A stretch of 64,000 nucleotides of DNA from Allobosea sp. AAP35 (GTDB lineage: Bacteria; Pseudomonadota; Alphaproteobacteria; Rhizobiales; Beijerinckiaceae): NCBI RefSeq assembly GCF_001295925.1, contig NZ_LJHQ01000002.1:1-64000 (forward strand). Direction: 5' to 3'. The position numbers were made by a program, and so were the translations under genes. Every line of letters starts with the position of its first letter. The first letter of the stretch is position 1. The notes under the pieces are model-generated. The model did no database searches. It had not been told where the DNA came from and worked only from the letters and a program-made list of their open reading frames with translations. This document shows positions 8,863 through 17,703 of the stretch, piece after piece.

Positions 8863-9990
8863 ATGCCCGGCTTCGATCGTGCCATGCCCAGTGCCGGCGA
8901 TATCCTGCGCGCCCATCGCGGCGAGGGGCCAGGGTTCAACGCCATGCGATTGGGTCTCTCGATCCTCATCCTGGCCGCGCATTCCGGCTGGGTCGCGGGT
9001 GCCGACCTCAGCCAGGACTGGTCGGGCCTCAACGGCCTGCTCCTGCTCAGCTTGGTCCCCGCCTTCTTCGCGCTGAGCGGTTTCCTGGTAACCGGCAGCG
9101 CCATCCGTAGCGCCGCCGTCACGCCCTTCCTGGCGCTCCGAGTCATCCGCATCGCGCCCGCGCTCCTGGTCGAGGTGACGCTGTCGGCGATCGTGCTGGG
9201 CCCGCTCTTCACCACCTATCCGTTTGTCGACTATGTCCGCGACATCCGCTTCATCGAATATTTCGGCAACATCGTCGGTCGCATCCGCTTCGAACTGCCG
9301 GGCGTTTTCGAGACCAACCCGCTGCCCAACACGGTCAACCAGAACCTCTGGACGCTGAAGCCTGAGTTTTACTGCTACGCCCTGATGGCCTTCATGATCG
9401 GCCTGGGATTGCTGCGGCGGCGCCTCTTGCTGGCGGCGCTGGTCGCCGCGCTCGGCTGCCTCCTGACGGCGGCAGCCTTCCAGGCGGATTTCGGCAGCCA
9501 GCCCGGCAATTACCACTGGGCGGTCGCTGCCTTCCACTTCCTCATCGGCTGCCTCTGCTACCAGTGGCGCGACCAGCTCAAAGTCCATTGGCTGCTCTTC
9601 CTCGGCGCCCTGACCATCGCGCTGCTGCTGATGGCGGGCGAGCGCGCTTTAGGCTTCCTGGTGGCGCCGTTCCTGACTTATTGCGTGGTCTATATCGGAC
9701 TTTTGCCGCTGCATCTGCCCGAGGCGATCCGCAAGCTCGACGTGTCCTACGGCATCTATCTCTACGGCTTCCCGATCCAGCAGGCGCTGGTGGCCAAACT
9801 CGCCTTCGTCCACGGCAACGGCCCGCTGCTGTTTGCGCTGTCGCTGCCGCTGGTCCTCGGCTTCGCCCTGCTGTCCTGGCTTTACGTCGAGAAGCCCGTG
9901 CTGAGGCTGAAACGCCATATCCCGATGCCGCCGCGCCCCGCCGAAACGCAGGCCCTGCCGGAGGGCGCACCGCAGCCGGCGCTGCGCTGA
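8863..9990 (+). CDS. membrane acyltransferase (acyltransferase-3 family)
   Basis: This 375-residue protein has about ten hydrophobic segments and the acyltransferase-3 hallmarks. These are a His in the first membrane segment (ILAAHSGW, H40), ALRVIRIAPAL after the second segment, and an LWTLKPEF motif before the mid-protein membrane segments. Such enzymes O-acylate sugars of surface polysaccharides, oligosaccharides or Nod-type factors at the inner membrane. The ATG at 8863 has TAAGGAG about 12 nt upstream. A TTG at 8785 with AAAGGA is a serious alternative and would add 26 residues. It converges on an O-antigen-ligase-type gene, which supports a polysaccharide role. Confidence 0.85.
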   Translation: MPGFDRAMPSAGDILRAHRGEGPGFNAMRLGLSILILAAHSGWVAGADLSQDWSGLNGLLLLSLVPAFFALSGFLVTGSAIRSAAVTPFLALRVIRIAPALLVEVTLSAIVLGPLFTTYPFVDYVRDIRFIEYFGNIVGRIRFELPGVFETNPLPNTVNQNLWTLKPEFYCYALMAFMIGLGLLRRRLLLAALVAALGCLLTAAAFQADFGSQPGNYHWAVAAFHFLIGCLCYQWRDQLKVHWLLFLGALTIALLLMAGERALGFLVAPFLTYCVVYIGLLPLHLPEAIRKLDVSYGIYLYGFPIQQALVAKLAFVHGNGPLLFALSLPLVLGFALLSWLYVEKPVLRLKRHIPMPPRPAETQALPEGAPQPALR

Positions 9991-10014
9991 GCGAATGCCG
10001 TCTTGGCCCCGGCT

Positions 10015-11337
10015 TCAGGCGCGTCGGATCGCCATGCGGCTGGCGAGTTCGAGGGCGAGAACCGCGAAGGCCAGGAGCAGCCAGACCGGCTCGGCCCGGT
10101 TGAGGATGAACGATTCCAGCATGCCGATATAGGTCATGAACATCACCATCATCGCGGCGAGATCGGCGAGCCGGCGGCGCTGCGGATCGGCGTGGGCGGT
10201 GAGATAATTCGCCAGTGGCTTGATCATCAGACAGTAGATCATCGCCAACCCGCCAGGGACGCCGAACATCAGCATCGCGTCGAGATAGCTGTTATGGCCT
10301 GAGCCGATGCCGCGAATATCCCAGCTCGCCTCGAAATTCTCCTCCAGCCGCGTCACCGCCGGCGTCTGCCAGAAGCTGAGATAGCCATGGCCCAGCCAGG
10401 GTTTCTCAGCGATCTTGGCGGATGCGAACTTCCAGATCTCGTCGCGCCCGGTGAAGGTCGGGTCGGCATTGATCGCGGCCGAGAGCTTGAGCAGAGCCGG
10501 CGAGAACACGGTGCCAACCGTCAGCGCACCGATCAGCACCACCATGCAAAGATGCAGCGCCAGCATCAGGCGCGGGCGGCCGGCGAGGCGCGCCGTCATC
10601 ACCAGCCCGATGGCGATGGGCAGGAAGCCCATGGTGGTCTTCGAGCCGCTGTTGAGCACGAAGACGACGCTGAGCAACACGATCGCCGCGCCACGCCAGC
10701 GCAAACCGATGCGCCAGACATAGATGCCAATCATGGCGACCATCGAGAACACCGGTGCGGCATAGTTCTTGTGCGTGAGATGGCCGCGCCAGTGCCCCGC
10801 ATGGACGCCCTCGACGCCCTCCGAGCCATGGATCGCCAGCGTCGGGGCAAACATCAGCGCGGCATAGACCAGGAGCAGCAGGCAAAGCGCTGCATTGGCG
10901 GCGGCATTGGCGAAGCTCTCCTCCGTCCAGGGCAGGGCGAGGGTGCCGACGACCAGAACCATGGCGAAGCTCGCCAGCAGCAGCGCCCGGAACGCAGCTT
11001 CCGGATCCAGCGCCTGCGGCAGCGAGATCGCCGCGACGAGCAGCACGACGATCAGGCTGCTCGAACGCAGCCGCGCCAGGGCCGCGCGTTCGCAGAAGGC
11101 CAGCATCGCCGCGCCATAGATCAGGGCGAGCGTGACATAGCCGATCTGGTTGACGACATTGCCGCTGGACTCGCCCTCGGCGGTCTGCGGCGGGCCGGCG
11201 AAGGGCTGCAGTGTCGCCAGCAGCAGGAACAGCCCCAGCCCCGACAGGAAGGCCGCGATCGTCCGTCCGCGATCGATCGCGGCGCGCGCGGCGTGCACGG
11301 CATCCATCTCCGCCGTCTCACCTGACCCGACCGACAT
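10015..11337 (-). CDS. O-antigen ligase / exopolysaccharide polymerase family membrane protein (Wzy_C)
   Basis: The 440-residue product is polytopic (about eleven hydrophobic segments). It carries the Wzy_C pattern: a periplasmic loop with HWRGHLTHKNYAA, then LNSGSKTT, FTGRDEIW and a late GHNSYLDAMLMFG block. The family includes WaaL ligases and ExoQ-like polymerases that move undecaprenyl-linked glycans at the periplasmic face. ExoQ-type proteins share the RGxxxHKN loop, so I lean towards an exopolysaccharide polymerase. No other glycan-assembly genes are in the window, so the partner pathway is unknown. It is convergent with the acyltransferase gene with a 24-bp gap. Confidence 0.85.
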   Translation of the reverse strand: MSVGSGETAEMDAVHAARAAIDRGRTIAAFLSGLGLFLLLATLQPFAGPPQTAEGESSGNVVNQIGYVTLALIYGAAMLAFCERAALARLRSSSLIVVLLVAAISLPQALDPEAAFRALLLASFAMVLVVGTLALPWTEESFANAAANAALCLLLLVYAALMFAPTLAIHGSEGVEGVHAGHWRGHLTHKNYAAPVFSMVAMIGIYVWRIGLRWRGAAIVLLSVVFVLNSGSKTTMGFLPIAIGLVMTARLAGRPRLMLALHLCMVVLIGALTVGTVFSPALLKLSAAINADPTFTGRDEIWKFASAKIAEKPWLGHGYLSFWQTPAVTRLEENFEASWDIRGIGSGHNSYLDAMLMFGVPGGLAMIYCLMIKPLANYLTAHADPQRRRLADLAAMMVMFMTYIGMLESFILNRAEPVWLLLAFAVLALELASRMAIRRA

Positions 11338-11458
11338 CGCGCTCCGCTGACCTCGCCTCGCGCCGCATCGCGCGGCGCCGGGCCAGACTATGGCTACGGA
11401 AGCTTAAAGCCCTGTAGCCGCGAACCGCCAATCCGCGCGCTTGTTCGGGGCGGGCAGC

Positions 11459-12274
11459 TTAAGCCCCCACCTTCGCCAGCACGTCGGCGCGCAGGAAACG
11501 CTCGATGAACAGCATGAACAGCACCGAGGGCACGAGCAGGATCAGCGCCGTAATCGAGGCGACCTGGTAGTTGCCGCCCATCGCGGCATTGTAGAGCAGC
11601 AGCGGCAACGTTGTGACCTGCGGCACGCCGACGAAGAAGGTGCCGGTGAACTCGTCGAGCGATTCCAGGAACACGAAGATCCCGCTGGCGAGGATGCCCG
11701 GCGCAGCCAGCGGCAGCGTCACGGTGAGGAAGGCCCGCATGGGAGAGGCACCCATGTTGCGGGCGGCGAGTTCGAGATCCTTGTCGACCGCCGCGAAGGC
11801 CGCCGCCGCGATCCAGACCGAGAAGACCAGCCCATGCGTCGTGTGGACCAGCACCACGGCGAAGACCGTACCGTTGATGCCGAGCTGGTAGAAGATCCGC
11901 GCCACATTGATGTAGATCGCCACCGACGGAAACGCCTGCGGCAGCAGGAACATCAGCATGAACAAGGCCCGCATCGGCAGCTTCAAACGCGCCAGCGCGT
12001 AGCCGGCCGGGATCGAGAGCGCGAGCGCGAAGACGACCGTCAGCACCGCGATCCAGACGCTGGTGCCAAGCGAGGCCATCGCGTCGCCGGTCGGCCGGAA
12101 GACCTGCTCCCAATAGCGCGTGCCATAGGTCACGGGCAGCTTATGGGGCGTGTACCAGCGTTCGGCGACCGACCAGAGCGCCAGGTTCAGGATCGGGCCG
12201 AGCAGGACGAAGGCGAAGGCTGCCAGCAGCGAGACCGCCAGCACCAGACGCGCGGAAGAGGCGATCCTCGTCAT
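11459..12274 (-). CDS. ABC transporter permease 2 (binding-protein-dependent uptake, PotC/ThiP-like)
   Basis: This 271-residue inner-membrane subunit has six predicted membrane helices. The EAA loop that contacts the ATPase reads ELAARNMGASPMRAFLTVTL. It is typical of type I importer permeases of the polyamine/iron/thiamine group. Its ATG at 12274 overlaps the stop of permease 1 by four bases (ATGA), which fixes the start and implies coupled translation. It is the last gene of a leftward operon: ATPase, binding protein, permease 1, permease 2. A longer upstream frame seen here is only a read-through of permease 1 DNA in another frame. Confidence 0.92.
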   Translation of the reverse strand: MTRIASSARLVLAVSLLAAFAFVLLGPILNLALWSVAERWYTPHKLPVTYGTRYWEQVFRPTGDAMASLGTSVWIAVLTVVFALALSIPAGYALARLKLPMRALFMLMFLLPQAFPSVAIYINVARIFYQLGINGTVFAVVLVHTTHGLVFSVWIAAAAFAAVDKDLELAARNMGASPMRAFLTVTLPLAAPGILASGIFVFLESLDEFTGTFFVGVPQVTTLPLLLYNAAMGGNYQVASITALILLVPSVLFMLFIERFLRADVLAKVGA

Positions 12275-13104
12275 CGCGCTGCCCCCTCGGACAGGCCGCG
12301 CTTGAGGTAGAGGATCGCGGCTCCCGCGCTGATCAGATAGGTGATGACGCCCAGTGCGTTGGCGGTGGCGTAATCGCCATAGGCGTTGATGCGGAAGGCC
12401 ATGTCGACGGTCAGCATCGTCGGCTGCGAGCCCGACACCATCATCGGCACCGACAGCACCGAGAGCATCGTCACGAAGGAGAGCACCAGCGCAACCATGA
12501 GCGTCGGCATCACCTGCGGCAGCGCCAATTCGAACAGCACCCGCACCCGCGAGGCGCCGAGATTGCGGCCGGCCTCCAGCGTCGCCCGGTCGATCGAGGC
12601 GAGTGCGCCCGCCAGCAGCAGGGCGACGAAGGGCGTTTGCTTCCAGACGAAGGTCGCGATGATGCCGCGCCAGTCGAGGAAGCTCACCGCCTGCAGCGGC
12701 TCGATCAGCCCCATCGAGACGAAGGTGTTGTTCATCAGCCCGTTCTTGGCGAGGAAGGTGCGCATGCACTGCGCCGCAACGATGAAGGGGATGAAGAGCG
12801 GCCAGCGATAGAGCGCCCTGAGCGTGCCGACGATGTAGCGGTTCTCGCCGAGCGTCAGCGTGCCGGCGATGATGATGGCGGCGAGTGCCGTCAGCGCGCA
12901 GGACGCGACCACGATCACCACCGTGAAGACAATGTCGGTTGAGTAGAGTTCGAACGCCTTGGAAAACCACTCCAGCGTGAACGAGCCGTCCTTGCTGAAG
13001 GCGGAGACCAGCGAGAACCCCAGCGGATACAAAAACAGCGCCGCGACCAGCATCAGGCCGGGCGCGATCAGGATCAGTCCCAGATGGCGTTGGGAGAGGT
13101 TCAT
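12271..13104 (-). CDS. ABC transporter permease 1 (binding-protein-dependent uptake, PotB-like)
   Basis: The 277-residue protein has six membrane helices. Its EAA loop reads LEAGRNLGASRVRVLFELAL, with the conserved G at the usual distance from the C-terminus. The N-terminus (LSQRHLGLILIAPGLMLVAA) is typical of the first permease of such systems. It pairs with permease 2 as a heterodimer through which the ligand held by the neighbouring binding protein is imported. It is separated from the binding-protein gene by a 168-bp gap that holds a palindromic repeat, while it overlaps permease 2 by 4 bp. Confidence 0.92.
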   Translation of the reverse strand: MNLSQRHLGLILIAPGLMLVAALFLYPLGFSLVSAFSKDGSFTLEWFSKAFELYSTDIVFTVVIVVASCALTALAAIIIAGTLTLGENRYIVGTLRALYRWPLFIPFIVAAQCMRTFLAKNGLMNNTFVSMGLIEPLQAVSFLDWRGIIATFVWKQTPFVALLLAGALASIDRATLEAGRNLGASRVRVLFELALPQVMPTLMVALVLSFVTMLSVLSVPMMVSGSQPTMLTVDMAFRINAYGDYATANALGVITYLISAGAAILYLKRGLSEGAAR

Positions 13105-13133
13105 TCCACTCGCATTTTGTCAGAACTTACGGG

Positions 13134-13236
13134 TGTCATCCCGGACAAGCGGCGTCAGCCGCGCTGATCCGGGATCCATTCCTGAACGGTTCAGGAATGG
13201 ATCCCGGGTCTCCGCTTCGCTACGCCCGGGATGACA
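13134..13236. repeat. intergenic palindromic repeat, family B, copy 1
   Basis: The ends are TGTCATCCCGG and CCGGGATGACA in inverted orientation. A nested inverted repeat (GGATCCATTCCTGAA / TTCAGGAATGGATCC) forms the centre. The element lies inside the ABC operon between the binding-protein gene and permease 1. It shares its terminal bases and the AAGC/GCTTCGC internal steps with the element at 35688-35799. It could fold as a large cruciform or mRNA hairpin and so attenuate permease expression relative to the binding protein; that role is inferred. Confidence 0.8.
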
Positions 13237-13272
13237 CGGACGTGTCCCGCATCACCCCGAGTAAGCGCGATC

Positions 13273-14403
13273 TCAGTTCGAGACCTTCTTCTCGTAGCCC
13301 TCGAGGATGTCGTTGAAATAGGGCGCGATCGGGAAGGCCTTGCCGTTCTTGGCGAGGTCGGCGGGGGTGACGTCGACGAAGAGCTTGTCCCAGGCGGCCT
13401 TGTCGAGCTTGCCTTCCAGGTTGGCGGCGTCGATGCCCGGATACCAGTTGAACTTCTTGACGATGCCGTCGGCCTGCACCTGCGGCGAGGTGGCGAGCGC
13501 GATGAAGGCTTCCGCCAGCTTCTTCTGGCCGGCCTTGGCGGGCACGGCGTAGTACATCGGCTGGCCGGGCATGCCGGGCGAGATCAGCTTCAGCTTCATG
13601 TTCGGCGGCAGCTTGCCGTCCGCCTGCCAGGAATAGAACATGTCGACCCAGACCGGCCCCATCGCGATCTCGCCGCGGTTGAGCATGTCGAGCGTGCCGG
13701 CATTGCCGGGCGTGATCGTGGCGACCTTGTTGAACTCCTTCAGATCGGCGAAGGCCTTGTCCCAGGTCGTCTTGGTGGCCGCGTCATAGGGGCCCTTCAT
13801 CAGCTTCTCGGCGTCGCCGCCGAAGGCATAGACCCAGCCGGCGACGAAGGAGACGCCCGACATGCCGCCCTTGATGCCGTTATAGCCGAACTGCTTGGGG
13901 TTCTTCTTGGCCCAGTCGGCGAGCTCGGCGAAGGTCGAAGGCGGCGCCTTGACCATGTCGGCATTGTAGGCCAGCGCGGTCTGCGACTGGAACATCGGGA
14001 TCACGAAGCCCGACACGTCGGTGCCGAGCGCGTTCCTGGCCGCCTCGCCGGTGGCGAGCTTGGCGGTGGCGACATTGGCCGTGTACTTGTCGAGCAGCCC
14101 TTCCTTGACCATCTGGCCGGTGGCCTTCTGGTGGATCACGACGACGTCGAAATCGGTCGTCGCCGAGCCCTTCTGGGCGTCGAGCTTCTCGTAGATCTTC
14201 TGCGAGCCGGAATCGCCCGCACCCGTGCCGACCGAGACGACCTTCACGCCGGGGTTGGCCTTCTCGAACATCGGCCCGAGATAGTCCTTGACGTAATCGA
14301 CCATGTTCTGGTCGCCGGCCGAGGCGACGTTGAGGGTCTGCGCGGCGAGCGGCGAGGCCGCCATCAGCGCTGCGAGCGAGCAGGCAATCGTGAGGATGCG
14401 CAT
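13273..14403 (-). CDS. ABC transporter periplasmic substrate-binding protein
   Basis: This 376-residue family-1 extracellular solute-binding protein begins with a signal peptide cleaved around PLAAQ (residue 22). The mature start TLNVASAGDQNMVDYVKDYL and the two-lobe pattern (FDVVVIHQKATGQ, WVYAFGG, GEIAMGPVWVDMF) resemble the polyamine/iron/thiamine binding-protein group. The ligand cannot be decided from sequence. The ATG at 14403 has GGAG about 8 nt upstream; longer upstream frames belong to the ATPase gene. It is the second gene of the operon, 22 bp after the ATPase stop, and is followed by a palindromic repeat. Confidence 0.9.
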   Translation of the reverse strand: MRILTIACSLAALMAASPLAAQTLNVASAGDQNMVDYVKDYLGPMFEKANPGVKVVSVGTGAGDSGSQKIYEKLDAQKGSATTDFDVVVIHQKATGQMVKEGLLDKYTANVATAKLATGEAARNALGTDVSGFVIPMFQSQTALAYNADMVKAPPSTFAELADWAKKNPKQFGYNGIKGGMSGVSFVAGWVYAFGGDAEKLMKGPYDAATKTTWDKAFADLKEFNKVATITPGNAGTLDMLNRGEIAMGPVWVDMFYSWQADGKLPPNMKLKLISPGMPGQPMYYAVPAKAGQKKLAEAFIALATSPQVQADGIVKKFNWYPGIDAANLEGKLDKAAWDKLFVDVTPADLAKNGKAFPIAPYFNDILEGYEKKVSN

Positions 14404-14425
14404 GGATGAACTCCGGGTTGGGACG

Positions 14426-15526
14426 TCAGGCGGCGATCCCGGCCTCGGATGCCGGGAAGATGTGGAGGCGCTGCAGCGGGATGCGCAGGCCGATCGTGGT
14501 TCCGAGTTCGTGGCGGTCGGCATCGTCGACCGTGATCTGGCAGCCGGCCGCCTCGACGCGGTAGCGATAGACGCCGCCGGGATAGGCGCGCGCGGCGATC
14601 CGGGCCGGCACCAGCAGATCCGCGCCGGCGGCCGCATCGCTGGCATCGAGCCTTGCAACGTCGTCGCGGAAATAGGCGACCGCCTCGCCGGCCGGCAGCG
14701 CCTGCCCGGAACCGGGCGCCAAATGCGCGGTCGCATCGCCGGTCGTGAGCGAGGCGCCAGCCTCCGAGCGCGCGACGCGCAGCGGCAGGATGTTCTCCGC
14801 GCCCATGAAATTTGCCACGAAGGCGCTCGCCGGGCGGTCATAAACCTCCTCGGGCGTGCCGACCTGCGCGATCGTGCCGGCCTGCATGATGACGAGCCGG
14901 TCGGCCATGGTCATGGCCTCCTCGCGGTCATGGGTGACATGGATGGCGGTGAGGCCGAGCCGCTGCTGGATGGCGCGGATCTCGTGGCGCATCACCATGC
15001 GGATCTTGGCGTCGAGATTGGAGAGCGGCTCGTCGAGCAAAAGAATGCCGGGGTCGATGGCGAGCGCCCGACCAAGCGCGACGCGCTGGCGCTGCCCGCC
15101 CGAAAGCGCCGTGACCTTGCGGTCCTCATAACCTGCAAGCCCAAGCATGGAGAGCATCGCGGCGACCTTGGCGGCGATCTGCGCCTTGGGTACGCCGCGC
15201 AGCTTCAGCCCGTAGCCGATGTTCTGCAGCACGCTCATATGCGGCCACAGCGCATAGGACTGGAACACCATCGCCATGCCGCGCTTCTCGGGCGGCAGCG
15301 CCGCGACATCCTGCCCCCCGACAATGATGGAGCCGGATTCGACGGGAACGAAGCCACTCAGCGAGCGCAGAAGCGTGGTCTTGCCGCAGCCCGAAGAGCC
15401 CAGCAGCGCGGTGAAGCTGCCTGGCGTAAAGTCGATGCTGACGCCGTGCAGGACGCGCGTGCCGCCATAGGCGACATGCAGGTCGCGCACCGCAATGGAC
15501 GCACCGCTATGCGCTTCATTTCGCAA
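14426..15526 (-). CDS. ABC transporter ATP-binding protein (PotA-like, with C-terminal TOBE domain)
   Basis: The 366-residue ATPase energises the importer. Walker A is GSSGCGKT at residues 43-50, the signature is LSGGQRQRVALGRA, Walker B is ILLLDEPLSNLD, and the switch His is in TAIHVTHDREEAM. After residue 240 comes a regulatory TOBE-type domain. The start is a TTG at 15526 with AGGAG about 9 nt upstream; no in-frame ATG lies near. It heads the four-gene operon. Size and domain order match CysA/PotA/FbpC proteins, and the substrate is unknown. Confidence 0.92.
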   Translation of the reverse strand: MRNEAHSGASIAVRDLHVAYGGTRVLHGVSIDFTPGSFTALLGSSGCGKTTLLRSLSGFVPVESGSIIVGGQDVAALPPEKRGMAMVFQSYALWPHMSVLQNIGYGLKLRGVPKAQIAAKVAAMLSMLGLAGYEDRKVTALSGGQRQRVALGRALAIDPGILLLDEPLSNLDAKIRMVMRHEIRAIQQRLGLTAIHVTHDREEAMTMADRLVIMQAGTIAQVGTPEEVYDRPASAFVANFMGAENILPLRVARSEAGASLTTGDATAHLAPGSGQALPAGEAVAYFRDDVARLDASDAAAGADLLVPARIAARAYPGGVYRYRVEAAGCQITVDDADRHELGTTIGLRIPLQRLHIFPASEAGIAA

Positions 15527-15977
15527 TATGCCGTTCTCCTGGCCGCAATCCGCGTCGAATGACAGAACGCTTATTCCATTTTCGATACAATCGGATCAAA
15601 TATAACGTCAGCGATCGACCCATTGCAGCAAGGATGTGAACCTCTGATGACAATGCGAATCCGGCCTATCTGGCTCATACCGTGGTGGCGCACGCCATGA
15701 TGTGGCGTGCATCGTTTCGAGGGCATCGCAACACCGTGGCGTGCCCGCTCTCCACGCCTCGCCTGACGGTAGCGGGCAACACCGACAGGCCCATGACGGT
15801 GCTGGACGCGAGCATAGCAGCCGCAGTCGGATCGTGGCCGGGATCGCGGAGCCCGTTGAGCGACGAAAAAAGCGTTGACGGCATCACGACGATGTCATTG
15901 CGGCTTGCATCCAAGGCATGCGATGCATTGTAAGCAAAAAATAAGCACCGGTCGCGATTTCGGCACGGTGCAACACA
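15527..15977. other. 450-bp intergenic stretch upstream of the ABC operon
   Basis: This stretch separates the leftward ABC operon from a small rightward membrane-protein gene and must hold both promoters. It is less GC-rich than its neighbours. Short frames on both strands (for example 15675-15914, minus) show no family resemblance or good ribosome sites. I could not identify a trustworthy -35/-10 pair. Confidence 0.4.
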
Positions 15978-16235
15978 ATGGGGCAGGACATGGTGAGAGC
16001 GGTAGCGGCTGCGATTGCGGCGCTGACCCTCGTTCTGGTGGTGCTGAAACTCGACAGTATCATCGATTGGAGCTGGCTATGGATCATGGCTCCGCTTTGG
16101 GCGGCTGGGCTCGCACTCATCGTCGGCTGGCTCGCCTTCGTGATCACGTTCGCTGCGGCGATTCACCAGCGGACGTCCACTGACGAAGCAGCCTCAAAGG
16201 TCGCCCTCGAACAGGACGATCAGCGTCAGCCCTGA
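15978..16235 (+). CDS. small two-TM membrane protein
   Basis: The 85-residue product has two hydrophobic helices (AVAAAIAALTLVLVVL and APLWAAGLALIVGWLAFVIT) joined by a short Trp-rich loop (DWSWLWIMAPLW). A charged tail follows. The SWxW...PLW arrangement resembles the small transmembrane family sometimes labelled Fragile-X-F. It probably sits in the inner membrane; function is unknown. The start could also be the ATG at 15990, four codons on. It is convergent with the dihydroorotase gene. Confidence 0.55.
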   Translation: MGQDMVRAVAAAIAALTLVLVVLKLDSIIDWSWLWIMAPLWAAGLALIVGWLAFVITFAAAIHQRTSTDEAASKVALEQDDQRQP

Positions 16236-16266
16236 GCGTCGGGACTCGTGACGGCGGCGCGTCCGT

Positions 16267-17604
16267 TCAGAGGCGCGGCAGCGCCTCGAGGAAGCGGGCC
16301 GGCTCGCCCTGCGCCGGCGTCACGATCTGCGCCTCCCACATCACCTTCCGGCCACGCACGAAGGTGCCCACCGGCCAGCCCGTGACGGTGACGCCATCAT
16401 AGGGCGTCCAGCCGCATTTCGAGGCCCCCCAGGCATTCGTGATCGTCTCGCGCCGCTTCAGGTCGACAATAGTCAGGTCGGCATCGTAGCCGGCCGCGAT
16501 CCGGCCCTTGCCCTCCATCCCGAAGATGCGCTGCGGACCGTGGCTCGACAGATCGACGAAACGCTCGAGCGTCAGCCTGCCGGCATTCACATGGTCGAGC
16601 ATGATCGGCACAAGCGTCTGCACGCCCGGCATGCCGGAATGGCTTGCCGGATAGGCATGGTGCTTCTCCTCATGGGTGTGGGGCGCATGGTCGGAGCCGA
16701 GCACGTCGACGATGCCCTGTGTGAGCCCCCACCAGATCTTCTGCCGGTGCCCGTCGTCGCGGATTGGCGGGTTCATTTGGGCATAGGTGCCCAGTCGCTC
16801 GTAACAATCGGGCGCGACCAGCGTCAGATGGTTGGGCAGCACCTCGACGGTGGCGACATCCTTGTGATCCCTCAGGAACTCCATCTCCTCCCCGGTCGAA
16901 ATGTGCAGGATATGCACCCGGGCACCGGTCTCGCGCGCGATCCGCACCAGCCGCTTCGTGCAGGTCAGCGCCACCTCGGGCGAGCGCCAGACCGGATGGC
17001 TCGACGGGTCGCCGGTGACGCGCAGCGGCATCCGCTCGCGCAGCATGCCCTCATCCTCGGAATGGAAGGCGGCGCGGCGGCGCGTGCGCTTCAGGATCTC
17101 GGCGACGCCTTCATCGTCCTCGACCAGCAGGTCGCCGGTGGACGAGCCCATGAACACCTTGATGCCGGCCGCGCCGGGCAGGCGCTCCAGTTCCGGCACG
17201 TCCTTGACGTTCTCATGCGTGCCGCCGACCCAGAAGGCGAAGTCGCAATGCATGCGGTGCCGTCCGCGCGCGATCTTGTCGGCGAGCGCCTCAGGGCTGG
17301 TGGTCTGGGGGATCGTGTTGGGCATCTCGAAGACGCAGGTCACGCCGCCGAGCACCGCCGCGCGCGAACCCGTTTCCAGATCCTCCTTGTGGTCGAGCCC
17401 CGGCTCGCGGAAATGCACCTGGCTGTCGATCACGCCGGGCAGGATGTGCAGCCCCGTGCAGTCGATCACCTCGCCCGCCGACGCCTGCGACAGGTCGCCC
17501 AGCGCCATGATCTTGCCGCCGGTGATGCCGAGATCGCGCTGCACGCGCCCGTCATGGTTCACCACCGTGCCGCCCTTGAGGATGACGTCAAAGGTTTGCG
17601 GCAT
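16267..17604 (-). CDS. pyrC: dihydroorotase (amidohydrolase superfamily)
   Basis: This 445-residue enzyme cyclises N-carbamoyl-aspartate to dihydroorotate in pyrimidine synthesis. Visible amidohydrolase elements are the metal-site motif GVIDSQVHFREPG, the lysine normally carboxylated (AGIKVFMGSSTGD), HSED, ILHISTGEE and the catalytic Asp in GSDHAPHTHEEK. The first His of the usual HxH is Gln here (SQVH), a variant I associate with a rhizobial dihydroorotase subfamily. A hydantoinase or allantoinase-like activity is therefore possible. The start at 17604 is set by GAGGA about 9 nt upstream. It is divergent from ygfZ. Confidence 0.85.
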   Translation of the reverse strand: MPQTFDVILKGGTVVNHDGRVQRDLGITGGKIMALGDLSQASAGEVIDCTGLHILPGVIDSQVHFREPGLDHKEDLETGSRAAVLGGVTCVFEMPNTIPQTTSPEALADKIARGRHRMHCDFAFWVGGTHENVKDVPELERLPGAAGIKVFMGSSTGDLLVEDDEGVAEILKRTRRRAAFHSEDEGMLRERMPLRVTGDPSSHPVWRSPEVALTCTKRLVRIARETGARVHILHISTGEEMEFLRDHKDVATVEVLPNHLTLVAPDCYERLGTYAQMNPPIRDDGHRQKIWWGLTQGIVDVLGSDHAPHTHEEKHHAYPASHSGMPGVQTLVPIMLDHVNAGRLTLERFVDLSSHGPQRIFGMEGKGRIAAGYDADLTIVDLKRRETITNAWGASKCGWTPYDGVTVTGWPVGTFVRGRKVMWEAQIVTPAQGEPARFLEALPRL

Positions 17605-17703
17605 GGCGGGGGTCCTCGGTGGTTGAGCAAGCAGTTGAAGCAGCCTACCTATCGGGTCCAGGGCCGCTTGAAAACCGCAGCCCTCGTCGCGAGGACCCGC
17701 CCC

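Noticed and set aside
8532-9215. 227-codon minus-strand frame at the acyltransferase N-terminus
   Set aside because: It overlaps the well-supported acyltransferase gene antisense, and the upstream part has no features.
11441-12310. Plus-strand frame of 289 codons opposite the permease 2 gene
   Set aside because: It is a charged His/Arg/Glu-rich shadow with no hydrophobic or catalytic pattern.
13134-13236. Considered as a CRISPR-like or IS end structure
   Set aside because: There is only one unit with inverted arms, no spacer periodicity and no transposase frame; it fits a REP-like palindrome instead.
13231-14409. Plus-strand frame of 392 codons opposite the ABC binding-protein gene
   Set aside because: It is antisense to a signal-peptide-bearing solute-binding protein and shows only low-complexity Gly/Arg/Leu sequence.
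15675-15914. Small minus-strand frame upstream of the ABC operon
   Set aside because: There is no ribosome site, no recognisable family and no conserved pattern, so it was left as intergenic.
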